Origin: a bacterium
GTDB lineage: Bacteria; Myxococcota_A; Bradymonadia; Bradymonadales; Bradymonadaceae
Direction: 5' to 3'
Assembly: GCA_030427705.1 (NCBI GenBank)
Contig: JAUIBR010000047.1
Location: 1-55,375 of the forward strand
Length of the DNA: 55,375 nt
In this document: positions 17,050 to 26,665 of the stretch, in pieces
Layout of the letters: the number at the start of each line of letters is the position of its first letter
Numbering within the stretch: the stretch's first letter is position 1
The notes under the pieces: generated by a model
Told to the model about the DNA's origin: nothing
The model's database searches: none
Seen by the model: the letters and a program-made list of their open reading frames with translations, nothing else
Position numbers and translations under genes: made by a program

Positions 17050-17973
17050 CTACGGGAGTCGCTCATCGAGCCACGAGACAATTTGAACCATGAGTTCGTC
17101 CCATGGTTCTTCATTCAGAACTTCATGAAACAGGTCGGGCAGAATCTCGAACGCGCGATCATGGCTGGACATGCGGTGGTAGACTTCTTCTGCCGCTCGT
17201 GCGTCTGCGAGCTCATCGGAGCCCGAAACCAGGAACAAGAACGGTTGATTGATATCTTGGGCACGGCTGAGCAGGTCCGCCTGGGCATCTTTAGTTTCCG
17301 TGTACCAACGTGCTGTGGTCACCGAGGTGTTCAGCGGGTCGGAGCCGTACTTGTCCACGACCACCTTCAAGTGGCTGACCACATCAGGTGGAATCTCGGT
17401 GGGCATTGAAAACGTCGGCCAGAACTTACTCATAAGGTTGCCCGCTGCCGCTTTGACCGCCGGAACCTTCACTGCAAAGCCGCAAAATGGGCTCGAAACG
17501 ACGTACCCCAGCACCCGTTCGTCCTTCATCAGCGCATGCCGCAGCGAGATCAGACCGCCGTTGCTATGACCCAACACAAACAGGGGGAGTCCCCACGCCG
17601 ATTCGACCTCACCGACAAGCCGGCTCAGGTCGCGCGCGTAGTCATCGTAGTTGAATACGTGGCCGCGAACCCCGGCACTTCGTCCGTGTCCACGCGCATC
17701 GATCGCCATGACATTGTACCCGGCGCGGGCGAGCGCTGCGGCGACGTGGTGATAGCGACCGGAGTGCTCACCGTAGCCGTGCATAAGCGCAATCGAACCC
17801 TTGGCGCCATCTTTGGTCCATGACTGCCAATAGAGGTCGGTGTCATCAAACGTTTTGATGAAGCCTTCGTCCGACTCAACGTCATCCGGAATCGGAAGCG
17901 TTGGGCCAAGATTGGTAAAATCCAGTTCAGCGGCTGCCGTCACTGCAATCCTCGTAGAATCGGTTGCGCTCAC
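17050..17973 (-). CDS. Alpha/beta hydrolase (monoacylglycerol-lipase-like, serine aminopeptidase S33 fold)
   Basis: The 307-residue protein has the monoglyceride-lipase/lysophospholipase pattern: an oxyanion HGYGEHSGRY, then DARGHGRSAG, the nucleophile elbow GHSNGG, an Asp in LVSGSDELAD, and the His in LFHEVLNE near the C-terminus. It should hydrolyse lipid esters. The start is a GTG at 17973, with no in-frame ATG before the conserved domain and a weak ribosome site. It is the first gene of the four-gene leftward operon ending in the C45-type hydrolase. A microsatellite lies upstream in the divergent gap to the next lipoprotein. Confidence 0.88.
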   Translation of the reverse strand: MSATDSTRIAVTAAAELDFTNLGPTLPIPDDVESDEGFIKTFDDTDLYWQSWTKDGAKGSIALMHGYGEHSGRYHHVAAALARAGYNVMAIDARGHGRSAGVRGHVFNYDDYARDLSRLVGEVESAWGLPLFVLGHSNGGLISLRHALMKDERVLGYVVSSPFCGFAVKVPAVKAAAGNLMSKFWPTFSMPTEIPPDVVSHLKVVVDKYGSDPLNTSVTTARWYTETKDAQADLLSRAQDINQPFLFLVSGSDELADARAAEEVYHRMSSHDRAFEILPDLFHEVLNEEPWDELMVQIVSWLDERLP

Positions 17974-18020
17974 AGTATTACAAATCTGGCGGGTCCGCTA
18001 TGGGCAGAATTGAACTGGGC

Positions 18021-18075
18021 TGGGGGCTAGGGGGCTAGGGGCTAGGGGGCTAGCGGCTGGCGGCTAGCGGGCTGG
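18021..18075. repeat. GGGGCTAG/CGGCTAG microsatellite in a divergent promoter region
   Basis: Degenerate 7-10 base units GGGGCTAG, GGCTAG and CGGCTGG fill the middle of the 159-base gap between the leftward hydrolase and the rightward lipoprotein. Unlike the other arrays it lies between two 5' ends, so it could affect promoter spacing. Confidence 0.7.
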
Positions 18076-18132
18076 CATCGACGCAGGTGTTGGGATAACC
18101 TGACTGGATTCTAACCAAGTGCTCTGGATTCC

Positions 18133-19164
18133 ATGATGAAGATCTTTGTCTTGATGGCCTGTCTCGTGATGATTGCCGCGTGTGGCGACGCTCCTAAGAA
18201 GGGAAGCGGCAGTCCTAACAACGGCAATAACGTTAACAATGTGAACAACGTCAACAATGTTAACAATGTGAACAACGTCAACAACGCGAACAACACCAAT
18301 CAGAACAACGCGAACAACACGAATCTGAACAACGTTAACAACACCAACAACGTCAATAACGTCAACAATTCGAACAATGCGAACAACAGCGTGCAGACGC
18401 TGTGCGAGCAGTACTGCGAATCGATCCTTGGTTCATGTGTGGACATGCAATGCGATGTTCCGGCCGACCGGGTGGGCCCGATCGAGTCGGGTTACAACAC
18501 GTGCATCTCGACCAGCAGCGAGGGGTGCGCCGCTCGTTACAACAGCGATGCACAATTTGCCGATGTCGTTGACGATGTCGCCGCACAGGGCTGCCGTGGC
18601 GAGACCGCCGTAGACCTGCGTTGCCGGATTCTGGGAACCGTTTGTTCAGATTGTCCTGTGCCGACTTTAGGCACGGCCTGCACTGGAAATGACGATTGCG
18701 ACGGAGGTTGGCTAAGCGGGGTATGTGCGACTGAAAATGGCGATGGCCAGAATCCCGGCGGTCAGTGTCTTGCCGGTCCCTGCAACGCGCCTTCTGGCTC
18801 AGCAGCGGGAGACATCTTCTTCGGAAATGCGACGGGTTGTGGCGACGATGGGATTTGTCTCATTACTCGAAACAACCAAGCACTCTGCCTGCCGAGTTGT
18901 CAGAGAAGCTCCGATTGTAACCGGCAAGCCGTGGGACAGGGCGAAGGTTATGGTTGCCGGATTTTCGGAGCCGTGGACTTGGGTCAAGGTGTCCGGCCTA
19001 TTGGCACATGCGTGGCGGCGTGTGGGGGCACCGCCAACGTTCTGTGCGACAACGGTGAGGAGTGCGACACAACGGACCGTCAGTGCCGGCAGCCATGTGT
19101 GACAAATGGCGAATGCCCCAACAACTTCGCCTGCATCGATAACTTCTGCCGTATCGATATCTGA
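18133..19164 (+). CDS. Cys-rich lipoprotein with long Asn-rich linker
   Basis: A 343-residue lipoprotein with lipobox IAAC (Cys17). Residues 29-85 form a 57-residue NNx linker, the longest in the window, encoded at 18217-18387 by AAC/AAT codons in a 9-base period. The mature domain is Cys-rich with spacings that suggest many disulphides: LCEQYCESILGSCVDMQC, GTACTGNDDCDGGW, LCLPSCQRSSDCN, CVTNGECPNNFACIDNFC. These recall small secreted Cys-knot or EGF-like units seen in lipoproteins of this type of bacterium. The start may be either of two adjacent ATGs. Exported; function unknown. Confidence 0.7.
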   Translation: MMKIFVLMACLVMIAACGDAPKKGSGSPNNGNNVNNVNNVNNVNNVNNVNNANNTNQNNANNTNLNNVNNTNNVNNVNNSNNANNSVQTLCEQYCESILGSCVDMQCDVPADRVGPIESGYNTCISTSSEGCAARYNSDAQFADVVDDVAAQGCRGETAVDLRCRILGTVCSDCPVPTLGTACTGNDDCDGGWLSGVCATENGDGQNPGGQCLAGPCNAPSGSAAGDIFFGNATGCGDDGICLITRNNQALCLPSCQRSSDCNRQAVGQGEGYGCRIFGAVDLGQGVRPIGTCVAACGGTANVLCDNGEECDTTDRQCRQPCVTNGECPNNFACIDNFCRIDI

Positions 19165-19251
19165 GTACGTTGCGCGAATTCTGAGCGATGCGAAGCGGTG
19201 GAATTCTGGTATACCGGATGCCTGAACGTTCCCTTCGTTAAAAGGCAAGAC

Positions 19252-22200
19252 ATGCGTCGCATCCGTGAAGTTCTCGTCGCCAACCGGGGCGAAATCGCCA
19301 TCCGAATTTTCCGAGCGTGTACCGAGCTCGGCATCCGAACCACCGCCATTTACAGCTACGAAGACCGCCTTTCGATCCATCGATACAAGGCGGATAAGGC
19401 GTTTCTTGTTGGTGAAGAAGGCAAACCCGTCGATGCCTATTTGAACGGCGATGCCATCATTGAGCTCGCCGTCCGCCACGGAATCGATGCGATTCACCCC
19501 GGATATGGATTCCTCTCTGAGAACGCGGAATTCGCGCGCAAGTGCCAAGACGCGGGCATCGTATGGATCGGGCCTCCGCCGGCTGCGATGGAAGCGTTAG
19601 GCGACAAGGTCAAAGCAAGAAAAGTCGCGGTGGCCGCGGGTGTTCCCGTGGTCCCAGGAAGTGACGATCCCATCGATACGTTGCAGGAAGCACAAGACTT
19701 CACCGACCAGTTTGGCTTCCCGATCTTCATTAAGGCGGCGCATGGCGGTGGCGGTCGCGGGATGCGCATCGTTCGAACGGCTCAGGAGCTGCCGGAGGCG
19801 TTCAGATCGGCCAGATCAGAAGCGAAAACCGCGTTCGGGAGTGAAGAGGTGTTCATCGAACGTTTCATTCAGAATCCACGTCATATTGAAGTCCAGGTCG
19901 TGGCTGACCAGCATGGCAATCGTGTGCACTTTCACGAGCGGGATTGTTCGATCCAGCGTCGACACCAGAAGGTCATCGAGCTCGCACCGTCACCAAAACT
20001 CAGCGATGACGTGCGTGAGCAGCTCTTTGAATACAGCCTGAAGATCGCCGAGGCCGCGAATTACGAGAATGTTGGCACGGTGGAGTTTCTGGTCGAAGAG
20101 CGCGAGGGCGACTGTCATGTGTACTTCATCGAGGTCAACACGCGTATTCAGGTTGAACATACCGTTACAGAAATGGTGACAGGATATGACCTTATTAAGA
20201 CGATGATTCGCGTGGCCGAAGGGCTGCCGCTAGACTCCGACGAGATCGGCGTCAAAAGCCAGAGCGATATCAAGGTCAATGGGCAAGCGTTGCAATGCCG
20301 CATCACGACGGAAGACCCAGAGCAAAACTTCGCGCCCGATTTTGGCAAGATCATCACCTACCGCTCAGCCGCTGGATTTGGCATTCGATTGGATGCTGGC
20401 ATTGGCGGGTCGAACGCGCTGGTTCAGCCGTTCTATGACAGCATGTTGGTCAAGGTCTCGGCATGGGGGCGTGACTTGGACGACGCGGCGCAGCGCATGG
20501 GCCGAAGCTTGGCTGAATTCCGGATTCGTGGTGTGAAAACCAATATCCCGTTCCTCAGCAACGTCGTGCATCACCCTGTGTTCCTTTCGGGCGATACGCA
20601 CACCCGTTTCATCGACGAGACGCCTGAGCTGTTCGAGTACCCGCAGCGTCGGGACCGCGGAACGAAGGCCCTGCGAGCAATGGCAGATATCACGATCAAT
20701 GGACCTCCAGGCGGCAATGGTCGGCTCGTCCGCCCAGATCCGTTGATTCTGCCAAATGTGCCAAAACTTGACACCTATGACGACCCGCCAAAGTCGGAGG
20801 CTTTTCAGGTGTTCGAGGCGCAGGGGGCGGAAGGGCTCAGCAAGTGGATGCGCGAGCATCAGCGACTGTTGATCACCGACACAACGTTCAGGGACGCCCA
20901 CCAGAGTTTGCTCGCGACGCGTGTGCGGACAAAAGATATCGCAAGGGTTTGTCGGCAGACCGCGCACAAACTGCCGGGTGTCTTCAGCTACGAAATGTGG
21001 GGTGGCGCAACGTTCGACGTGTGTATGCGATTCCTGAAGGAAGACCCATGGAAGCGTATGGACGGATTGCGTCGAAAGATGCCCGGTGTGCTCTTTCAGA
21101 TGTTGCTTCGTGGCGCGAATGCCGTCGGCTACACGAACTACCCGGATAATGTGGTGCGGGCGTTCATCAAAGAGGCTGCGCAGGGCATCGATATCTTCCG
21201 GATCTTCGACGCCTTGAACTACGTACCTAACATGGAACTCGCCATGGAAGAGGTGAACAAGGCGGGCAAGATCGTTGAGGCGTCGATCTGTTACACGGGT
21301 GATGTCCTCGATCCCAAAGAGGACAAGTACACACTCGCCTACTACACGGATTTGGCGCAACGGCTAGAGGAGCGCGGGGCGCATATTATCAACATCAAAG
21401 ACATGGCCGGCTTGCTGAAGCCATATAGCGCGAAGGCGTTGATTTCGGCGCTCCGCGATGCGACGGACCTGCCCATTCACCTGCACACACACGACACGTC
21501 CGGCAACGGTGTGGCGATGTATCTGATGGCCTCGGAGGCCGGCGTGGATTGTGTGGACTGCGCATTGTCCAGCCTGTCCGGATTGACCAGTCAGCCATCG
21601 CTCAATGCAGTCGTAACCGCGATGCGGGAAGGCGCTCCTGAGCGCGCACCAGACCTGCCCGTCGAAGACCTGCAAGAGCTGTCCGACTACTGGGAGCTGC
21701 TCCGCGAGATCTACTACCCGTTCGAGTCTGGCCTGAAGGCGAGCACGACGGATGTGTACTTTCACGAGATTCCTGGTGGGCAGTATTCAAACTTGCGGCC
21801 TCGTGCGGTGCAGCTTGGTCTGGGCAACCAGTGGACCACGATTAAGTCGCGCTACCACGAAGTGGATGAAGCGTTGGGACGAATCGTTAAGGTCACGCCG
21901 ACCTCAAAAGTGGTGGCCGACTTCGCGATGTTCCTGGTGCGAAACGAGATGACGGTCAGCGACTTGATCGCCCGTCACAAAGAAGGCGAGGAGTTTGATT
22001 TCCCTCAGTCGGTGGTCGATTTCTTCTCGGGTCTCATCGGACAACCGCATGGCGGATTCCCACAAGAACTGCAGCGAATTGTTATTAAAGACAAAACGCC
22101 GTTCACCGACAGAGCAGGCGGTCATCTGCCCGATTACGACTGGTCTGCGGCCGATGTGACGCTGCAAACGTTGCTTGGTCGCACGCCATCTGAGAGGGAG

Positions 22201-22719
22201 CGAATCTCGTACGCGCTCTACCCAAAAGTGTTCACGGATCTAGCCACCAGTCTTGAGGAATTTGGGGAGTACTACATCCTGGAGACCGTGCACTTCTTGT
22301 ATGGATTGGAGCCCGGCGAAGAGACCATGATCGACATCGAAGATGGCAAGACGTTGGTTATTCAGCTCAATGCCATCGGTGAGTTGGATGAAGACGGAAA
22401 TCGCGTCGTGTACTTCCAACTAAACGGTCAGCCTCGCGAAGTTCGAGTCATCGACAACACGGTCGAAACCGATATCGTGCGGCGTCCAAAAGCCGATAAA
22501 ACCCAACCTGGCCAAGTTGGCGCTGCGATGCAGGGCAAAGTGTTCAAGGTCAATGTGGCAGTCGGAGACTCGGTCCAGAAGGGTGACGTCATCATCGTGA
22601 CTGAAGCGATGAAAATGGAGACGTCGGTAACCGCGCCAGTAAATGGCACAGTTAAAAGTTTGGAAGTGCGGGAGGGAGACACCCTGGATGCGGGGGACTT
22701 GGTCGCAGTCCTCGAATAA
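19252..22719 (+). CDS. pyc: Pyruvate carboxylase
   Basis: The 1155-residue protein has the complete domain order of single-chain pyruvate carboxylase, which makes oxaloacetate from pyruvate, bicarbonate and ATP. The biotin carboxylase domain starts VLVANRGEIAIRIFRA and has the ATP-grasp loop HGGGGRGM and EVNTRIQVEHTVTE. The carboxyltransferase domain (about 530-830) starts ITDTTFRDAHQSLLATRVRT. The C-terminal biotinyl domain carries EAMKME with biotin-accepting Lys1121. Length is typical. The ATG at 19252 follows AAAAGG; a longer frame from 19198 lacks family similarity. After the stop lies a CCGGCTAA array. Confidence 0.97.
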   Translation: MRRIREVLVANRGEIAIRIFRACTELGIRTTAIYSYEDRLSIHRYKADKAFLVGEEGKPVDAYLNGDAIIELAVRHGIDAIHPGYGFLSENAEFARKCQDAGIVWIGPPPAAMEALGDKVKARKVAVAAGVPVVPGSDDPIDTLQEAQDFTDQFGFPIFIKAAHGGGGRGMRIVRTAQELPEAFRSARSEAKTAFGSEEVFIERFIQNPRHIEVQVVADQHGNRVHFHERDCSIQRRHQKVIELAPSPKLSDDVREQLFEYSLKIAEAANYENVGTVEFLVEEREGDCHVYFIEVNTRIQVEHTVTEMVTGYDLIKTMIRVAEGLPLDSDEIGVKSQSDIKVNGQALQCRITTEDPEQNFAPDFGKIITYRSAAGFGIRLDAGIGGSNALVQPFYDSMLVKVSAWGRDLDDAAQRMGRSLAEFRIRGVKTNIPFLSNVVHHPVFLSGDTHTRFIDETPELFEYPQRRDRGTKALRAMADITINGPPGGNGRLVRPDPLILPNVPKLDTYDDPPKSEAFQVFEAQGAEGLSKWMREHQRLLITDTTFRDAHQSLLATRVRTKDIARVCRQTAHKLPGVFSYEMWGGATFDVCMRFLKEDPWKRMDGLRRKMPGVLFQMLLRGANAVGYTNYPDNVVRAFIKEAAQGIDIFRIFDALNYVPNMELAMEEVNKAGKIVEASICYTGDVLDPKEDKYTLAYYTDLAQRLEERGAHIINIKDMAGLLKPYSAKALISALRDATDLPIHLHTHDTSGNGVAMYLMASEAGVDCVDCALSSLSGLTSQPSLNAVVTAMREGAPERAPDLPVEDLQELSDYWELLREIYYPFESGLKASTTDVYFHEIPGGQYSNLRPRAVQLGLGNQWTTIKSRYHEVDEALGRIVKVTPTSKVVADFAMFLVRNEMTVSDLIARHKEGEEFDFPQSVVDFFSGLIGQPHGGFPQELQRIVIKDKTPFTDRAGGHLPDYDWSAADVTLQTLLGRTPSERERISYALYPKVFTDLATSLEEFGEYYILETVHFLYGLEPGEETMIDIEDGKTLVIQLNAIGELDEDGNRVVYFQLNGQPREVRVIDNTVETDIVRRPKADKTQPGQVGAAMQGKVFKVNVAVGDSVQKGDVIIVTEAMKMETSVTAPVNGTVKSLEVREGDTLDAGDLVAVLE

Positions 22720-22728
22720 CGGCCACCG

Positions 22729-22958
22729 GCTAACCGGCTACCCGGGTTTATCGGCTAACCGGCTAACCGGTTTATCGGCTAACCGGCTACCCGGGTTTAT
22801 CGGCTAACCGGATTTATCGGCTAACCGGCTAACCGGCTAACCGGGTTTATCGGCTAACCGGGTTTATCGGCTAACCGGATTTATCGGCTAACCGGCTAAC
22901 CGGATTTATCGGCTAACCGGCTAACCGGGTGATTCGGCCAACCGGCTAACCGGTTTTG
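22729..22958. repeat. CCGGCTAA-based array after pyruvate carboxylase
   Basis: About 230 bases are built from CGGCTAACCGG units joined directly (8-base period) or through GGTTTAT, GGATTTAT or GGGTTTAT linkers, giving 17- and 24-25-base higher-order units. CCGG and GGTTTATC/CGGCTAACC make it locally self-complementary. It fills the gap between the pyc stop and the stop of the convergent four-helix-bundle gene. No gene or promoter was seen in it. Confidence 0.85.
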
Positions 22959-22967
22959 TCGCCAAGA

Positions 22968-23303
22968 TTACTTGGTAGCCTTGATTAGACCTTCCACCAT
23001 CTGTCCGACACGTCGCAAATCGTGTTTCATGTCATCGATATTCTCGGCTTCGCCGCAATCCAAACAGGAAGCAACTTCAGCCGCTGATGCATGGGCAGCA
23101 CGCAGCAGGTTCTTTCGGTTCCCCTTGATTCGATTTACACCCTCCGCGATGTTCCGAAGCACTGAACGAATCGCCCGCTTCGCTTGTTTCTCATCCTCAT
23201 CCATCTCAAATCTGATATCTTTGAGTTGGTTTTTGAGCTCCAGAGCGAGTTGGTAGCAATCCAGCTGCTCGTGAGGAAAATAGTATGTTGTTGTTTCTGA
23301 CAT
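22968..23303 (-). CDS. Four-helix-bundle protein (S23 / rRNA intervening-sequence protein family)
   Basis: The 111-residue protein matches the small four-helix-bundle (TIGR02436/S23) family: FPHEQLDCYQLALELKNQ as helix 1, then AIRSVLRNIAEGVNRIKGNRKNLLRAAHASAAEVASCLD as the conserved central helices, and a final helix RRVGQMVEGLIKA. Members are encoded inside 23S rRNA intervening sequences or stand alone; their role is poorly known and may be RNA-related. AGGAGATCAC gives a strong ribosome site for the ATG. It is divergent from the kinase gene (91-base gap). Confidence 0.85.
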   Translation of the reverse strand: MSETTTYYFPHEQLDCYQLALELKNQLKDIRFEMDEDEKQAKRAIRSVLRNIAEGVNRIKGNRKNLLRAAHASAAEVASCLDCGEAENIDDMKHDLRRVGQMVEGLIKATK

Positions 23304-23394
23304 GTGATCTCCTTAGTTTGACGGCTGGGAATCAACCGTTTCCAGTCGGTTCTCGTACAGCGTGGTCACAGCGTTGCGAGGAAATCGCGAAATA

Positions 23395-26300
23395 ATGCTC
23401 AAAGACTTCACACCACACCACATACTCGGCAAAGGCGGCATGGGCGTCGTCCGCCAGGCGGTGCATCGTAAAACCGGTCAAGAAGTGGCAGTAAAACTGC
23501 TGCTGCCGAAACGGGCGGACGAGAAGTTTCTCACCGACGAATTGCATGCGCTGGCGCGGCTCGACCACCCGAATATCGTGCAGGTGTTCGATTGGGGCCG
23601 CGCCGAAGGTGACGAGGATGAGTGGAACACTCAGCCCGGTCAGCCGTATATCGTGTTGGAGCTTGTGGACGGTGCACCACTCAGCGAGGCGCGGGCCAAC
23701 CACTGGCAGTTGGTGAAGCTGATTTTGTTGGGGATTCTGGACGCTCTTTCGCACGCTCATGCACGAGGTGTCATCCACCGCGACCTCAAGCCATCAAATA
23801 TCAGCGTGCATGTGGTCGGGCCTCGACTGGACCTAAAGCTTTTGGACTACGGCATCGCGCAGCTGCACAACGTGTCGGCAGATGAAACGGCCGAGGGGCT
23901 AAGCCTGACCGGTACGCCTAAGTACATGGCGCCCGAGCAAATCCAGGGGAATCGCAAGATCGGCGCTTGGACGGATTTGTACTCCCTGGGGTGTATTGCG
24001 TACGCGTTGGTCACTGGCCAACCGCCGTTTGTTCAGGGCGACCGCTACGATATTTTGAAGTCTCATATCACCGATCCGGTGCCGGCGATGAAGACGCATG
24101 TGCCGGTGCCAGATGGGTTTGAGGAATGGGTGGCGAAATTGCTTCAGAAGCGGCCACAGCAGCGCTTTCAGCTTGCTGCGGATGCAGCTCATGCTCTGCT
24201 TAGGCTAGGCGACCCTTCAACGGACCAGTACGAAAACGCGACCGTGACGACGCCGGATGCAGCGCCGACCGAGGTGGTGAATTCGATCTTTGATCATGAC
24301 ACATGGGACGACCTTGAGCGCCCGGCGCCAGCGAACAAATCGGTGTTTGTTCCTCCACCTATGCCGGCGACATGGCATGAAGAAACGGCGGCTCGTGAGA
24401 CGGCCAGTTGGGAGAGTTCGGCGCTGAGCATCTTCCACATCAAGCGCTTTCCATTGATTGGCAGAACGGCCGAGCGCGACCAGCTGTGGAGTGCATTGCG
24501 TGAGACGACGTTGGGTTTCCCACAGATCGTCTCGATTCGCGGCGATTCAGGACTGGGTAAGACCCGGTTGGCACATTGGTTTGGAGAGCGTGCTGAAGAG
24601 GTTGGGGCTGCTCGAGTCCTGGTATTGCGAGCTGGTGACGGCCCGAAGTCGGCGGGCCTAATGCTGCGGCGTTTCTTTGGCGTCCACCGTAACTCCAAGA
24701 ACGTCACCGATGAGGTCCGCGAGTGGTTTGCGTTGCACAAGCCTGAGCTCGATCCGGCTGACTTGATGACATGCGTCACGCTTGTGGACCTGATGTTTCC
24801 TGAAGACGCGCCGTCGACTCGCCGTCATTCCGAGAAGGCGCAGATCGACGCAGTCTGCCAGGTGCTCTTGCACATGGGTCGTCCGGTTATCCTGACTGTC
24901 GATGATGTCGATAGCGATCCGTTCGCTCTTGAGCTTGCAAGTCAGGCGGCTAAGTCGCGGGCGCCGCTCTTGGTGTGCCTTACCCATTCCCAAAAACTAA
25001 CTTTGAATCCCGACCTGGAGATTCGCCTGCAGGCGTTGGACCCCAAAACCTTCCGCGAGTTTGTCGTTACCGCGGCGCAATTGGGCGGTGAGACGATCGC
25101 AAGGTTGGAAGAGCGCACGGGTTGCAATCCCCTGTACACACTGAAAATTCTAGGTGATTGGGTGGACCGAGGCGTGCTGACGCCTCAGCGCGGAAGGCTG
25201 CGCTTGACCCAAGACGACCCGCCGCTGCCCCAGGAGTTGCGCGAGTTGATCTCGAGTCAATTGAAACGCTCCTTGGACGCGGATGTGGGTAAGGTCGCTC
25301 AAATCGCCGCGACACTAGGGCTAGGCAGCTTGGAACAAGACGTCATCGCATGCGCATCGGAGCTGGGGCTGATTGGGCAGCCCGCGATCGACCGCATCGT
25401 CGCTGCGGGCTTGATGACGCGAAGCTATGGGACCCTGCAGTTTAACAACGGAGTTACGCGCGAGACATTACTTGCGGATGCAGGTCGGAACCTTCCAATA
25501 TTCCACGGAATCTGTGCCAAGGTGCTTTCGGGTCGAGCAGAGTTTGACCCTACGTTGATGACCGAAATCGCAACCCACTACGAGAAGGCTGGACAGGCAA
25601 AAGAGGCGGCACAGGCCTATTTGGGGGCCGCGCAAATCCACGACTTCTTCCTTACACTGGCCGAGCAGAAACGCTGTCTTGAACGGTATGATGCGACGAT
25701 TTCGGCAATCGACGAGCCTAGAGTTTGGCGTTGCACCCGCCTGCGTCTTGAGGCGCGACAGGTCGCCAATAGTGGCCGAGTCGATGACGCACGAGAAATC
25801 GAAAAGGAAGCGATGGAGCTCGCTTTGGCCACAAACGACGCGTGGTCTCAGGCGCACTGTCACTTCATGCATTGCCAACTGCGAATTGGCGATCCGATCG
25901 AACATGGTTTGAAGAGTATCCAGCTCTTTGAGGTCATTGGAGATTCCCGATACGAGCTCGTCACCAAGCAGTTCCACACCAACGATCTGATCGCCGCAGG
26001 AGACTACGATGCGGCCGAAGCGATCTTGCTAAACGCACTGGAGCTTGCGCGTGAATCTGGCGAACTTCCGATGGAATTCTCGATCGCGCTGGGCCTGGCC
26101 GATTTCTACCTGACCCGCATGCGTGTTGAGGATGCGACGCCCTTTATTGAAGAGATGGAGCGCCGTGTTGAGTCCGCTCCAGACCTGATCAACCTCGCCG
26201 GCACCATGTTGTGTCGCATCGATCTGCACTTCCTGCAGGGTGAGTTTGAGCAAGGGCGGCTGAAAGCAGCGCGCGTGATGGACATTCTCGACGGCACCAA

Positions 26301-26646
26301 CAGTGGCTATATGGACTTCATCGTGTCCACCCATCTGGCGGCCTTGGAGCTTGCTGACGGAAACATTGAACGAGCCCAGGTGGTTCTTGAGCGCATCGAT
26401 CATTGGCGTGAGAGTTCGCTGAAGCACCTGTTCGTGGCACTCGACCTCTACATCGCCGCCGTCACCGGGGATGAAGAACGCACGATGGCGCTGCTCGACG
26501 CGCAGCGAGAGGTGATCGACGCCAAACATCGGACGAACGGATTGGAAGTTCATCTGTTTGCGCATCTTCCCTCCCGTACCAAGGTCTGTCGGCCCCAGAT
26601 TGAGGCCTTGCTTGCACACTGGCGGACGGTCCTAAAGCTCCCTTAA
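23395..26646 (+). CDS. Ser/Thr protein kinase fused to AAA-type ATPase and TPR-like repeats
   Basis: A 1083-residue soluble protein in three parts. Residues 1-280 are a Hanks-type kinase: P-loop GKGGMG (12-17), ATP-anchoring Lys in VAVKLL (about 34), HRDLKPSN with catalytic Asp130, and GTPKYMAPEQ activation segment. The metal-binding DFG is DYG here (LLDYGIAQL). Residues of about 360-700 are a STAND/AAA-like ATPase: PLIGRTAERDQL, then Walker A GDSGLGKT (about 383-390). The C-terminal ~350 residues are TPR-like helices. This layout is typical of large signalling kinases of myxobacteria-like bacteria, where input at the repeats may drive the ATPase. I chose the ATG at 23395; a GTG at 23362 is in frame. 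Confidence 0.9.
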   Translation: MLKDFTPHHILGKGGMGVVRQAVHRKTGQEVAVKLLLPKRADEKFLTDELHALARLDHPNIVQVFDWGRAEGDEDEWNTQPGQPYIVLELVDGAPLSEARANHWQLVKLILLGILDALSHAHARGVIHRDLKPSNISVHVVGPRLDLKLLDYGIAQLHNVSADETAEGLSLTGTPKYMAPEQIQGNRKIGAWTDLYSLGCIAYALVTGQPPFVQGDRYDILKSHITDPVPAMKTHVPVPDGFEEWVAKLLQKRPQQRFQLAADAAHALLRLGDPSTDQYENATVTTPDAAPTEVVNSIFDHDTWDDLERPAPANKSVFVPPPMPATWHEETAARETASWESSALSIFHIKRFPLIGRTAERDQLWSALRETTLGFPQIVSIRGDSGLGKTRLAHWFGERAEEVGAARVLVLRAGDGPKSAGLMLRRFFGVHRNSKNVTDEVREWFALHKPELDPADLMTCVTLVDLMFPEDAPSTRRHSEKAQIDAVCQVLLHMGRPVILTVDDVDSDPFALELASQAAKSRAPLLVCLTHSQKLTLNPDLEIRLQALDPKTFREFVVTAAQLGGETIARLEERTGCNPLYTLKILGDWVDRGVLTPQRGRLRLTQDDPPLPQELRELISSQLKRSLDADVGKVAQIAATLGLGSLEQDVIACASELGLIGQPAIDRIVAAGLMTRSYGTLQFNNGVTRETLLADAGRNLPIFHGICAKVLSGRAEFDPTLMTEIATHYEKAGQAKEAAQAYLGAAQIHDFFLTLAEQKRCLERYDATISAIDEPRVWRCTRLRLEARQVANSGRVDDAREIEKEAMELALATNDAWSQAHCHFMHCQLRIGDPIEHGLKSIQLFEVIGDSRYELVTKQFHTNDLIAAGDYDAAEAILLNALELARESGELPMEFSIALGLADFYLTRMRVEDATPFIEEMERRVESAPDLINLAGTMLCRIDLHFLQGEFEQGRLKAARVMDILDGTNSGYMDFIVSTHLAALELADGNIERAQVVLERIDHWRESSLKHLFVALDLYIAAVTGDEERTMALLDAQREVIDAKHRTNGLEVHLFAHLPSRTKVCRPQIEALLAHWRTVLKLP

Positions 26647-26665
26647 TAAGGCGGAGAAGGTCTGA

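Noticed and set aside
20365-21360. 331-codon antisense frame inside the pyruvate carboxylase gene
   Set aside because: It lies fully within a certain gene and shows no recognisable motif; high GC favours long antisense frames.
22729-22958. CRISPR array or replication origin iterons
   Set aside because: Linkers are only 5-8 bases and not unique; no dnaA, repA or DnaA boxes nearby.
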